Of a DNA stretch of 61,161 nt, positions 10,009 through 20,908 are shown piece after piece (position 1 is the stretch's first letter; each line of letters starts with the position of its first letter). Source of the DNA: Amphimedon queenslandica (taxonomy: Eukaryota > Porifera > Demospongiae > Haplosclerida > Niphatidae); the NCBI RefSeq assembly GCF_000090795.2, contig NW_003546262.1, positions 31,425 through 92,585 on the forward strand, in the 5' to 3' direction. A model generated the notes under the pieces. It ran no database searches. It was not told the origin of the DNA and worked only from the letters and a program-made list of their open reading frames with translations. The position numbers were made by a program, and so were the translations under genes.

Positions 10009-12556
10009 ATGCCTAATCGTTGTGTTGCATATGGATGCAACAATAGTAGTTCAGACGAGGGTATCAGTACATTTCACTTTCCTAAGAATGCTAAATTAAG
10101 AAAAAAGTGGATCAACCAAGTCAAAAGGACAAGGATAGCATGGACTGGGCCTAGTGATCACTCTGTCATATGTTCTGAGCACTTCTCCTCTGAATGCTTT
10201 GAAACCAAAGGCAGACTCTACCAAGACTTTGGATTGAGGTTGAAAAAGGAGCTTAAAGAAGGAGCAATTCCAAGTATTTTTAAAAGAATAGCAGCTGATG
10301 TGAAAGAGCCAGTTGCAAAGAAACTTGCATATGAAAAAAGAGAACGGCTCAGGGTAATAACATAATGATATTAATAACAATTACTGAATTATTGTACAAT
10401 AGATTTTGAAATGTGTAAGACGATCAAGTCAATCAACTGTATGCATTATAATACATGTTGCTCATAATATAATGTGTCATACAATGATAGTCTGTAGGTA
10501 CCCAAGTACATTTAGCCACTTCAACAACATCTGTAAAAGTGTACAGGCAATGGGACCTAAAACTATTTCAAGAAAAGTACAAACAATGGCAGGTCATAAT
10601 GGAGCATCTACATGTACTGAATAATTGTATGAAAAATATTGTATACATGCATACAGGTACACAGACTAATGCTTATGATATGTGTGAAGTTGGAGTGCAG
10701 TGTAACTTTCCTTTAGATTGGTCTGATTATGGAGTACATGTACGTGATAATGAGGATGTTACAGAGATGAATACAGTAAGTGATGATGAAGATGTTGCAG
10801 AGACAGTTGATGATGAGCAATATGAGTCTGACAGTGATTATAGTGAGGAATCATATATATATGAAGAATCAGAAGAACAGTTTGACAAAGAGTAATGACA
10901 TAGACCTTGTGCCTAAAACTTTTAAGTTTTTTTAGTTACAAAACATACCTTGTTCATGAAGCAGCCTTGTTCTCTCTGTTCTCCTTTAGTCATAAGTGCA
11001 AGTCACTTGATATTTGTATGTCTAAGTTGGTCCTGGGAAGCTTTCTGAGAGTGACTCAAAAGTGCAATTCCTGTAACAAGGAAACTCAATTGGATAGTCA
11101 GCCTTTTGTTCGTAACATCCCTGAGGGTAATCTACTTATGTCAGCTTCTATATTATTTACTGGTTGCCTACCCGAACCATCAATTCGTATGTTCCAGACA
11201 ATGGGCTGTGCTTGTATTAGCCGCAGCATCAACAGTCTTTCTTTTGCCAATTATCTGATGACGATCATAGTGGATTAATATTGGGTGGTGATGGTAGATC
11301 AGACAGCCCTGGTCATTCAGCAAAATTTGGCTCGTATTCTTTGGTAGAGCTGACACATAATGTTGTCGTTGATATTCAACTTGTACAAGTAAGCTAATGT
11401 TAATATGCAAAGTAAGCATTCAATTTTTAATAGAGCAATGTAGTTAAGAACAGCAACCATATGGAGTTAGAGGGACTAAAAAGAGCTGTCAATAAAATTC
11501 AAGATTTCGACATTACTATTGATGCTTTATTCACAGATCGTCACCAACAAGTAAGTAAATGGTTGAGAGAGACACAGGCTAATATAAAGCATTATGACGT
11601 ATGGCAATTGGCGAAAGGTATGTATAATCATTTGATGCAGTCATACAATATATTTTCCAGGCATTAAGAAGAAGGTTCTAGCCTTGGCAAAACGAGAAGA
11701 ATGTGAGATAATTGGAGAGTGGTCAAAAAGTATAGTCAACCATTTGTACTGGTGTGCTGCTTCTAGTGATGACAACGAAGAGATGATTAAGGATAAGTGG
11801 CTTTCACTCATAAATCATATTCACAACAAACACCAGCATTCTGGCTTGTTCAAGAAGTGTGCACATGGTAGAGTGGATCATAACAAGAAATAGTTTACTC
11901 CACGTATGTTTATGCAGTACCTAAATTGAAACATTAACTTGCATGCATATATCTGCTATACAGAAACTAAAGCAAGTGTAAAGATCAGCGATGTCTTATC
12001 AAGAAAAAGGCTATCCAACCAGATTAAAAAAATGTCTACTCTGCACCAAACTTCTGCAATTGAAGCTTTTCATAGCGTTGTCATACAGTTCGCACCTAAG
12101 TCACGAGCATTTTCTTATAGAGGAATGATGGCAAGGTATATTCATTTTCTAATGAAACTGTGCATGTAATGAATACAGGCTAAGGCTTGCAGCTTTGCAT
12201 TACAATGAAAATTGTAACAAGGACCAAGCAGGTACAAAGGCTGGAACAAAAAGATACTCGATTACATTTCCAAAACAAAAGCAAGGATTTCATACTGTTC
12301 AACAGTTGAAAGTTACATCTACTTACAGTAAGTGCAAAGTTATAAATCACAGTATATTAATATTTGTTTTTTTAAAGCTTATATCCAAGAATTACTAAGG
12401 GCATCATTAGAACTGGCAAAAGGAAACAGGCTGGACCTGTGCTTTTTCAAGGATAATGATCCCTTTCAAACCCCCCCACCACTTAGCCATTCACATGATC
12501 ACCCAAATAAAACACAAGCAATATCTGAGCATAAGACTAGATTTAAAAAATATTAA
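10009..12556 (+). pseudogene. THAP-domain DDE-type transposase gene (Kolobok-like), nearly intact
   Basis: Exon 1 (10009-10353) encodes a complete THAP zinc finger: MPNRCVAYGC, FHFPKN, a conserved Trp, CSEHF and the GAIPSIF ending. Later exons follow in compatible phase. An acidic linker ends at 10891, followed by 10936-11388, 11434-11617, 11661-11903, 11964-12135, 12179-12327 and 12378-12556. Introns are 43-60 bases with GT-AG ends; the intron before the acidic linker has an uncertain acceptor near 10515-10540. The catalytic-looking core has GGDGRSDSPGHSAKF, LFTDRHQQVSKW and SAIEAFHSVV, consistent with an Asp-Asp-Glu nuclease. Two lesions are visible. TAG at 11891-11893 stands where I expect Trp, and a frame break near 11220-11265 seems to have lost a conserved segment between CISRS and HQQSFF. 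A role as DNA transposase is inferred; Kolobok assignment rests on THAP plus TTAA (see the fold-back copy). Confidence 0.75.
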
Positions 12557-12639
12557 TTTAATAAGTTACATAGATCTACAGTATTACATGTACAAGTAGT
12601 GTCAACTATTATCTTCAAATCCAGTGTATGTGATAGAGG

Positions 12640-13300
12640 GGAATGTGCTTCTTATTTTATGCACAACACAAGCCGGAAGAGTTACTCGCACATCACGCCC
12701 TAACTATCCCCAACACCATCTCACAAATTGGCGATAAGCAGTATACCTGTGCCTTCTGTGTGCATGCATGAAGTACATGTAATCATTCCATGTCCTTATT
12801 ATATAGCCATACTTACTCATTAATAGGAGCATGATAGGTCCCATACTGCTGTCTATACTGATAATAGGCAGTCTGAAGGACCCATTGATTCAGACATACA
12901 GAAGAAAAGCCTGAATGCCCTATGATGCATATGACAGGAGTCATAGGACTGATGCCATTAGTATCTCTGTGACTTTCATTAAGTTCTGACATGACATTCA
13001 GAACAGGTAGAATTTCTTTGCAACAGAGACATTCTACCAGTGACGGCATTTACACACTTTGTCCACATGTACACCTAAGGTATACATGTAGTCATACATG
13101 TTAACTTATTGTGCTAGTAGTGCTCAGTGTTGGACTGACCAATCTGTATTTCCTAGTCTGTCATCTTGTTCATCGGTATTAGAATCTGAATCATCTGTAC
13201 TACTACTATATACATTAACTGGTTCAAAACTATAAGGATTTATACCAAGATGATCAGTGGCTGGGCTAGACACAGGACTGTTATCTAGTCAGGCGGGGCC
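12640..13300 (-). pseudogene. P2X7-like zinc-domain gene, three exons, broken
   Basis: Exon A (about 13300-13140) encodes an acidic N-terminus with INPYSFEPVNVY, ending in phase after the first two bases of a Trp codon. Exon B (13074-12817) continues CTCGQS, then MPSLVECLCCKEI, CIIGHSGFSSVCLN and VLQTAYYQYRQQYG. Exon C (12746 to about 12640) encodes YTAYRQFVRWCWG, then LGRDVRVTLPACVV and HKIRSTFP. These Cys-rich motifs match the C-terminal cytoplasmic domain of P2X purinoceptor 7, which also occurs alone as a multi-copy family in invertebrates. Stops lie at 13289-13291, 13050-13052 and 12704-12706, and no start codon is left. It is transcribed away from the helicase start at 13384. Confidence 0.75.
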
Positions 13301-13383
13301 TGCCTCTCGCGGAAAAACGGAGAGTCAGGTTCAGTACGGTAGCTAGTTTTGTGTCAAGCGCAGGATTTCTGCGCTAGCAGGAA

Positions 13384-13680
13384 ATGAGTCACAATGACCC
13401 AAATAACACCCACACAAGACATGAAAACATTATCATAAATTATTTTAAATTGGATATAAAGGAAATGGTGTTGAGAAAGCTGAACTATGTCTTAAAGGAG
13501 GAGCAGTTGGCAGCTATCAAGGCTTTCCTCGAAGGAAGAGATGTTTTCATAGTGCTACCCACTGGCTATGGAAAGTCTTTGTGTTATATGTCTCTTCCAA
13601 GTCTTATTGACCATTCAGTAATTATTGTCTAAAGTCCATTAACTGCTATAATACAAGATCAGGTATTCTCGGCAACTTGG
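13384..13680 (+). pseudogene. RecQ-like helicase, N-terminal piece
   Basis: The ATG at 13384 opens a frame with LKEEQLAAIKAFLEGRDVFI followed by LPTGYGKSLCY. This is the Q-motif-like lead-in and Walker A (GxGKS) of RecQ-type superfamily 2 helicases. The next conserved block reads IIV, then TAA (13630-13632), then SPLTAIIQDQ, so motif Ia is interrupted by a stop. A GT donor follows at about 13661. The rest would lie in or beyond the assembly gap and I do not see it. The gene is divergent from the P2X7-like gene, with about 90 bases between. Such helicase copies are repeated in sponge and cnidarian genomes; RecQ helicases unwind DNA with ATP. Confidence 0.7.
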
Positions 13681-13762
13681 TCCATAAAATGCTTCCTCCA
13701 AACATTTATCACATCTCTGCACCTTTCTGCTGCTGGATCACATCTGTTTTTGCTCTCTTTGC

Positions 13763-14389
13763 NNNNNNNNNNNNNNNNNNNNNNNNNNNNNNNNNNNNNN
13801 NNNNNNNNNNNNNNNNNNNNNNNNNNNNNNNNNNNNNNNNNNNNNNNNNNNNNNNNNNNNNNNNNNNNNNNNNNNNNNNNNNNNNNNNNNNNNNNNNNNN
13901 NNNNNNNNNNNNNNNNNNNNNNNNNNNNNNNNNNNNNNNNNNNNNNNNNNNNNNNNNNNNNNNNNNNNNNNNNNNNNNNNNNNNNNNNNNNNNNNNNNNN
14001 NNNNNNNNNNNNNNNNNNNNNNNNNNNNNNNNNNNNNNNNNNNNNNNNNNNNNNNNNNNNNNNNNNNNNNNNNNNNNNNNNNNNNNNNNNNNNNNNNNNN
14101 NNNNNNNNNNNNNNNNNNNNNNNNNNNNNNNNNNNNNNNNNNNNNNNNNNNNNNNNNNNNNNNNNNNNNNNNNNNNNNNNNNNNNNNNNNNNNNNNNNNN
14201 NNNNNNNNNNNNNNNNNNNNNNNNNNNNNNNNNNNNNNNNNNNNNNNNNNNNNNNNNNNNNNNNNNNNNNNNNNNNNNNNNNNNNNNNNNNNNNNNNNNN
14301 NNNNNNNNNNNNNNNNNNNNNNNNNNNNNNNNNNNNNNNNNNNNNNNNNNNNNNNNNNNNNNNNNNNNNNNNNNNNNNNNNNNNNNNNN
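13763..14389. other. Assembly gap (627 Ns)
   Basis: Run of undetermined bases. Any reading frame drawn across it is an artefact. Confidence 0.99.
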
Positions 14390-14870
14390 CTTGCTTTTAG
14401 CTCTTGTGGGGTTCTTGTCCTCATTCTTTTTTCATCTAAACGTAAGTTCTGTGTTTGAAAGTTTAGGTAATTGTTTAATTTTACAGTTACATGTATCTAC
14501 AGTGCATTAAAATGAACTATGAGTATCAGTAGCTAATATTATAGTGTATCCGATGGTATATCAAATTCAGTTGTGGTGTAAATTATGCATTGCCTTTTTA
14601 AGTAAATGGTTTCAGTCCAGTATTCAGTGTTTTCTTTATGATAAGGTCGTTCTTCTCTTTTGTTTATAAAAAGACTATTTCCGATACTCTGCTAACAGTA
14701 CTTCCTACGGAGTGTCAAAATGATTTGATGAGGTCGAACAGTATCATTATTCTTCTCGACAGACACCTATTATGAAGCATATAGTCACATTCAAGTAGGT
14801 TGTCTTATTTTACCTTGTCTAGAGAATGGTTTTAAAGTACCTGAAAGTGTTAAGAGTGTTGGCACATGAC
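14390..14870. other. Unassigned sequence right of the gap
   Basis: No supported exon. It may include the C-terminal part of the minus-strand gene that follows, but I cannot recognise motifs. Confidence 0.4.
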
Positions 14871-16606
14871 TTGCCATCATGTGCCTATCAGGAGTTACAT
14901 TATGCTTTGCATATCCATGTAAAGCAATGGAAATGAAATCATTAATCCAGTTAGCAACCTATAATGTTGAACAAAGAAATGATTTATTTTGTATAAATAT
15001 TTTTACCATGAGTTCAACATCTATTATTTCACTTTCTAAAACACTCTGGTTGTGTAACAATATGTTAAATCTTTTCGAAGTCCTGTTCTTACACAAACAT
15101 TAGTCAAGAAAATATACCAACCACAGCTTTTTCACTTTTTGTCCTATTTCTCCAGTAATAATATTAGGAATGAACTGTGGTAGTTTGATAGTAGCTTTTT
15201 TCAATCAGCTCCATGTAAAATTGTCCATTCGTACAATTTGCTTGTACTCTTGGACAGCCACATCTATATAAATAAAAAATATTTGAAGACATTACCCCTA
15301 TGTTTATCATTACATGAAATGTGACCCCACATTAGCAGATATGCATCGATAGGATATCCTTATGTAGTGTAGAGTCCCTGCATACTCCAGCATCAGCAAA
15401 TACTTCTCCATTTACTGTTCCCAATTAGCACATTCATTATTCTACGAAGTAAGTGAAGTTCATCTATTATCATCTAATTTTGACAGTTTATGCCTATAAT
15501 ACAAATGCATGTACATGTACAAACCTTATTTGTGTCAATCTTTATCAAACGTTCATTAACTACCCCAAGTTCCCCTTCTTTGCACACTCTAAAATACTGC
15601 TTAATGTTCTTAATGTTACTTCCCATGTAGTGTCATAACTAAGTTTTATAAATTTTTGAAATTTAATGATAAGTAATGTTTACCATTTGTCCTTTTTTAT
15701 TTCACAATACATACAAGCATAGTTGCTGTTAGCTGCGTTAAAACCCATTAGTAATAATTGAAACTAAAGATATATACATGTACATGTATGTGTAAAATAT
15801 GTGTATGTACCTTATAATCCCATCCTAAAACAAAGTCAAGTTCAATTACAGTCCCATCAATAACAATAAACCCAGCATCTATTGAAGTGTTGATTTCGAA
15901 GAACACTGGAGCATATCCTTTAAGTATTTTATATACTTTTTGACCAGATAAAATAGCAAATGCATAGTTTCCTATTGAATAAAACATGTGTGATTTTGAT
16001 AGGTAATATTACAAATAACCTTCTGGTGACAATGATTCATCTAATACTAAAAACAATATAAGAAGACCTATGAAAAGGTGCTCCATCACCACTGAGTTTA
16101 ATAGTTAAAGGTGAGGAAATATTTGGTACTCCCTATATAATACATAGTGTCATGTTGAGGCAGTACTACTTCTATCATTATGTGTAATATAATATTAAGT
16201 TTGTTTAATTGTGTGTCACGTGTGGGTAATGGACATACATTAATGCTTGTATACTGTATTGATGTGGGAGTTTATATTTATACTGCTTAAAGTTTTTTCT
16301 CTGACAAATTAGGTGATATGAAAACTCACCTCTCTCACATTGCCGAGTTTCAATAATACATTGTTTCATTGAACTATAGCAACCAAAGTGAGGTGAAGGT
16401 AGCCTGTTGATGGGTACATTTGATGTGACTTGAGGTCTTCTTTCTTTCATTAAGTATGATTGAGGTAGCGAAGGAATAGTTCATGATAACATTCATCATG
16501 CATATAAAATTTCTCAAATAAATAAAGAATTTTGTCCAAACTTGAGTCATTTTGTTTGCTAGGCAGTGTGGTATTGACACTATGAGAAGGTAGGTTTAGG
16601 TGTTTC

Positions 16607-16771
16607 TGTAATGTATTTGATTATTTAGATCTGTTCTTGTTAGCAACAGACTCACACAAAAACTGAAAGATTAAATAATACACACTAACCATACATAACT
16701 AATAATAATAGTTAAATATTATATAACAAATGTCAATAACTGCACATACAGTACATAGTAAGTTCACCACA
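16607..16771 (-). repeat. 3' LTR (165 bp)
   Basis: Starts and ends with TG/CA and matches the LTR at 20749-20908 with a few substitutions and small indels, suggesting moderate age. Confidence 0.95.
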
Positions 16772-16783
16772 CTGCCTCTTCTC

Positions 16784-18094
16784 TTAAAAATATTTGTCGG
16801 ACGGTCTACAAACTCTAGTAGGGTATCGACGGCCAACCATATCATCATTAGTTGTAGAGTTATTCTCATCATTACAAGTTGCCCCTGATGAAGGTATAAT
16901 TTTTAATTCAGATTCAACTCTGGCTTCCTCTGACTCTTCCATATTATTCTGCTTACCATTTGCAACCTTTCCTTTTGTGGTTGATTCAGCGCCTTTATCT
17001 TCTGTTCTCGTAACATTCTCCTGTACCTCTTCCCTCCTTCTAATCTGATCAATGTGACAACGTCGTAAGCTACCACCACCATTAACTTGAACTAGGAAGG
17101 AAACTAAACCATAACACTCTATAACAGTACCAGGGACCCAATGAAAGTGATTATCCTTAAAAACCTTTACCATGACTAAATCACCAGCACTGAATTCCCG
17201 TTTTCGAGAGTGACGATCATGATGCTTCTTCTGAGACGACTGTTGGTTTGCAACAGCAGTAGCAACGTCAGGCTTTACCAAATCAAGACGAGTCTTGAGG
17301 CACCTTTTAAGGAACAGCTCCGCTGGAGGTACTCCAGTAACAGCATGAGCAGTAGTGCGATAATTCAGCAAAAAACTTGCCAGACAGTGCTGTGGTGATC
17401 GATTGCCTGAACGAGAGGAGATTATACTTCGTTTCAGAGTCTGAACAAATCATTCTGCTAATCCATTGCTAGCAGGATGGTATGGGGCAGTTAAAGTGTG
17501 TTGAATCCCATTTTGCCTGAGGAACATTGCAAATTCTCTGGATGTGAATTGTGGCCCATTATCTGAGACAAGTTGGTCTGGCAGACCATAGTGCAAAAAC
17601 AACTGCCTTAATATTTTAATGGTATTGTCTGTTGTGGTACTACTCATAGAGAATACCTCAGGCCATTTAGAATGAGCATCAATTACCACCAGATATGTCC
17701 TGCCATACAACGGGCCAGCAAAATCAATGTGGATCCTGCTCCAGGGTTTTGATGGCCATAGCCATGGGTTTAAGGGTGATCTAGGTGGACTAGATCGAAC
17801 TGATTGGCAGACAATACATGAATTTGCAACTCTTTCTATGTTAGAGTCAATTCCAGGCCACCAAACATGACTGCGTGCCATTGATTTCATCCTAATAATA
17901 CCAGGATGATCAGAGTGTAACTCTTCCAATATTAGCTTTTGGTAACTAGGTGGTACAATCACTCTCATACCCCACAGTAAACACCCACCTTGCATAGAAA
18001 GTTCATGTCTGCGATTGTAGTATGGCTTTAATTCCTGAGGTACAGTCTTAGGCCAGCCCTTCATTGTGAACTCAGCCACCTGCAACAAAACCAC
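16784..18094 (-). pseudogene. pol: LTR element integrase remnant
   Basis: An HHCC zinc-binding region (ELHSDHPG through CIVCQ) is followed by the catalytic core: HIDFAGP (Asp), LVSDNGPQFTS (Asp) and YHPASNGLAE (Glu). A TGA at 17450-17452 follows the Glu, in a position compatible with a CGA-to-TGA transition. Downstream, 17371-16784 gives NYRTTAHAVTGVPPAELF and a charged C-terminal tail ending near the 3' LTR. Confidence 0.9.
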
Positions 18095-18217
18095 ATCCTT
18101 TGAAGTAGCTCTAGCAATTTGTCTAGCTGTAACAGGCAGAGATTCTATTTGACCTTAATTAAAAACAGCATCGTAATCAATATAGTCAGGTTCTGCCTTT
18201 GGTAGAGGTAGTCTTGA

Positions 18218-18592
18218 TCAAACATCAGCATTGGTATGTTTCTGAGTGGCTCTGTACTGAATGTGATATTTATAAGCAGATAATATTATTGCCCAACGCT
18301 GCAAACGAGCAGCAGCTAAAGTAGGAATGCTCTTCCTAGGGCCAAAAATACTAGTCAGAGGCTGATGATCTGTTATAAGAATAAATTCTCTACCATACAA
18401 GTATTGGTGAAACTTTTTTATGCCATATACAATGGACAAAGCTTCTTTTTCTATTTGGGAATAATTTGTCTCAGCTTTACTGAGTGTTCTAGATGAGAAT
18501 GCAATCAGATGTTCAGAACCGTCATGAAAAATGTGGGAAATAAGAGCCCCCACCCCATATGCTGAGGCATCTGTTGCCAATTGTATAGGCAA
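18218..18592 (-). pseudogene. pol: LTR element RNase H remnant
   Basis: Contains LATDASAYGVGA, IEKEALSIVYG and LITDHQPLTSIF, the Asp-Glu-Asp RNase H pattern of Ty3/gypsy elements. The frame is separated from the reverse transcriptase by a frameshift and a stop, and it ends in TGA just after NADV. Confidence 0.9.
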
Positions 18593-18768
18593 GGTACTAT
18601 TATAATGTACTAGAACAGCTGCAGTTTATAGCAGTTTCTTAATTCCCTCAAAGGTCTCTGCACAAACCTTGGACCATTGCCACTTGGAATTCTTTTTTAA
18701 TAACTGATTTAGTGGGTGAGTGAGGGTAGCTAGATTAGGAATAAATTTGCCATAATAATTCACAAGGC

Positions 18769-20109
18769 CTAAAAAGGAACGCAGTTGAACCCTATTTTTT
18801 GGAGCTGGGGCTTTACAATGGCTTTGACTTTGCTGGGGTCAACATGAATGCCATTGCTATCTATAATATGCCCCAAGTACTCAACTTTATTCTCTAAATA
18901 AGAACACTTACTATTTTTGACAGTAACTCCCTCATTTGCAAGCCGTCTGAACACTTCTTCCAAATTAGATAGATGCTCCTCTGTGTCCCTCCCTGTGACT
19001 AGAATATCATGGATGTAGCACACTGTACCGGGAACTCCTGACAATATTGTGTCCATTGCTTGTTGGAATATTGCAGGGGCAGATGCCACTCCAAACAGAA
19101 GGCGTGTATACTGATAGAGACCTTTATGAGTGTTAATAGTAAGTAATTCTCTACTCTCTTGATCCAGATTCAATTGCTGGTATGCCTGTGACAAGTCAAT
19201 CTTGGAGAATCGTTGGCCTCCTGATAGTGTAGCAAAGAGATCTTTTGATCTTGGCAAAGGGTACTTATTGACATTGAGAACAGGATTGATGGTAACTTTA
19301 TAGTCCCCACATTCTCTGATTTTCCCCTCTTTCTTGGGTACTGCTACAATGGGACTAGCCCACTTACTGTGCGTTACTTTCTTAAGTATCCCTGCAGCTT
19401 CCAAGCTGTCAAGCTCCAGTTCGATATTATTCTTAATGGCAAAAGGTACAGGCCTTGGTCTATAAAACTTTGGTTTTGCACTCTGCTCCAACTCCAGTGT
19501 AGCAGTATAATTCTTCATGGTATCTAGCTTGTTAGAAAATATCGAGGAATATCTTTCGAATAAAGCTTCCAATCTCCCTTGAGTTGATGTCTGTTTAACT
19601 GTGTTCCAATTAAACTGAATTTTCATCATCCAGTCTCTTCCAATCAGGCTAGGCCTTCTCCCTTCAATGACAAACAATGGAACAGTGGCATTTTGGTTCT
19701 CGTATTGTACCTGTGCCTGCATATACCCTAGTACTTTTAACGGCTCCGTAGTATATGTCCTCAAGACTAACTGTGACAGACTTAACGCAACCAATGGAAA
19801 ATTCTGTCAGTACGTCTCTTCTGAAATCAGCAAAATGGAGGCTCCTGTGTCAAATTCCATGCAAATAATGACCCCATTTACTTCGACATCGAAAAGAATT
19901 GGTGGAGCTGATGACTCTGTCACTTGAAATAGAAGTAGTTCCTCATTGGACTCATCAATTGATTCACTTACCCACTTAACTGATGCAGCCGATCCTTTCC
20001 TTCCTTTACCTGTCACGACAGACGGTTGATATGTGTCCCTTCTTGTTACATGTATGGCACATAGCCTCCTTAAATCTGCAATGGATAGCAGCATGATTAG
20101 ACTTGCCAC
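18769..20109 (-). pseudogene. pol: LTR element protease and reverse transcriptase remnant
   Basis: Protease: MEFDTGAS around 19850 carries the D-T-G catalytic motif, followed by a TGA at 19807-19809. Reverse transcriptase (19794-18769) has AGILKKVTHSKWASPIV, the KIDLSQAYQQL finger/palm motif and LLFGVASAPAIFQ. Its active site reads YIHD where the family has Y-x-D-D, because one codon (19009-19011) gives His instead of the first Asp. Near 18800 the frame shifts before the connection domain. The polymerase is therefore catalytically dead as written. Confidence 0.9.
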
Positions 20110-20696
20110 AATGGATGCAACGCTCTCGCTGTTGAGATACTTTATGATTCACGGCTGTGCCCTCACCAGACCGTCCAAAATTCATTGCTTCTTTGTTAAC
20201 TTCAGCCACCTCCTACTGTAGGGCCTTTTCAACAGCAGAATTAAACTTCAACGCTTTCTCCATCAGCAATATCTTCTGTATGCTTTCATTACGTAGGCCA
20301 CAGACAAACCGATCTCGGAGAGCATCATCTAAGTGCGCACCAAATTGACATTTACTTGCTAACCTCATCTCTGCCACAAAATCAGCAAGAAGCTCTCCTT
20401 CCTTCTTGTCCCTCTTGTGAAAGTGGAAACACTCAGCAATAACAAGAGGTTTGGGCTCAAAATGAGGGAGGCAAAACTTCCATGAGTTCCGCCAAAGTCT
20501 TGTCCTTCGGTTTGTCTGGAGCAAGGATATGCTCTAATATGGCATATGTTTTGGCTCCAATAACTGTGAGGAACACAGGTACTTTTTTATTGGCTGTTAC
20601 TCCATTAGCAATGAAGTACAACTCCAATCGCTCGAAGTAAGAAGAAAACTTCGCAGTTTGCGGATTAAACTCTGCAATTTTCCCACTAACAAACAT
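20006..20696 (-). pseudogene. gag: LTR element gag remnant
   Basis: The ATG at 20696 begins a frame with an FSSYFERLELYF capsid-type segment. The frame shifts near 20470-20520 and continues with FHFHKRDKKEGELLADF. A TAG at about 20213-20215 interrupts it. The next frame (20209-20006) carries two CX2CX4HX4C zinc knuckles (CIHCGKSNHAAIHC and CHTCNKKGHISTVC), which bind nucleic acid in the nucleocapsid region. Confidence 0.85.
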
Positions 20697-20728
20697 CTTA
20701 ACACTACAAACTGTAAACTAGCATGTCA

Positions 20729-20748
20729 AAATTCACCTCGTCGCCAAT
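20729..20748 (-). other. Candidate primer-binding site of LTR element
   Basis: Minus-strand sequence ATTGGCGACGAGG abuts the 5' LTR end, the position expected for tRNA priming. The priming tRNA is not assigned. Confidence 0.55.
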
Positions 20749-20908
20749 TGTAATGTATTTGATTATTTAGATCTGTTCTTGTTAGCAACAGACTCACAAA
20801 AACTGAAAGATTAAATAATACAGACTAACCATACATAACTAATAATAATAGTTAAATATTATATAACTAATGTCAATAACTGCACATACAGTACATAAGT
20901 TCACCACA
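20749..20908 (-). repeat. 5' LTR (160 bp)
   Basis: Partner of the LTR at 16607. It is a few bases shorter through small deletions and is followed (minus strand) by the candidate primer-binding site. Confidence 0.95.

Larger units (their letters stand above)
16607..20908 (-). mobile_element. Ty3/gypsy LTR retrotransposon, complete ends, dead coding region
   Basis: Two near-identical LTRs (16607-16771 and 20749-20908) start TG and end CA. They are flanked by an exact 5-bp duplication, GTTTC, at 16602-16606 and 20909-20913. On the minus strand the order is gag, protease, reverse transcriptase, RNase H, integrase, which defines Ty3/gypsy. A candidate primer-binding site (TTGGCGACGAGG) directly follows the 5' LTR at 20748 downward, and a purine-rich tract (AAGAGAAGAGGCAG) precedes the 3' LTR. 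The 4.3-kb length is near full size, but stops, frameshifts and an altered polymerase active site make it defective. Insertion lies within the older minus-strand gene. Confidence 0.95.

Noticed and set aside
12557..13140. Right terminal repeat of the THAP element directly after its stop codon
   Set aside because: I found no complement of AGGGTAAGTTCAAAG followed by TTAA in this stretch.
9516..13632. Repeated TAG/TAA codons at conserved positions (chromodomain, THAP gene, P2X7-like, helicase) as a sign of stop-codon reassignment
   Set aside because: Lesions also include TGA and frameshifts, and the BEN gene is free of internal stops outside its MITE. Ordinary decay explains them.
13677..14510. 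Long open frames across the run of Ns
   Set aside because: They exist only because undetermined bases contain no stop codon.
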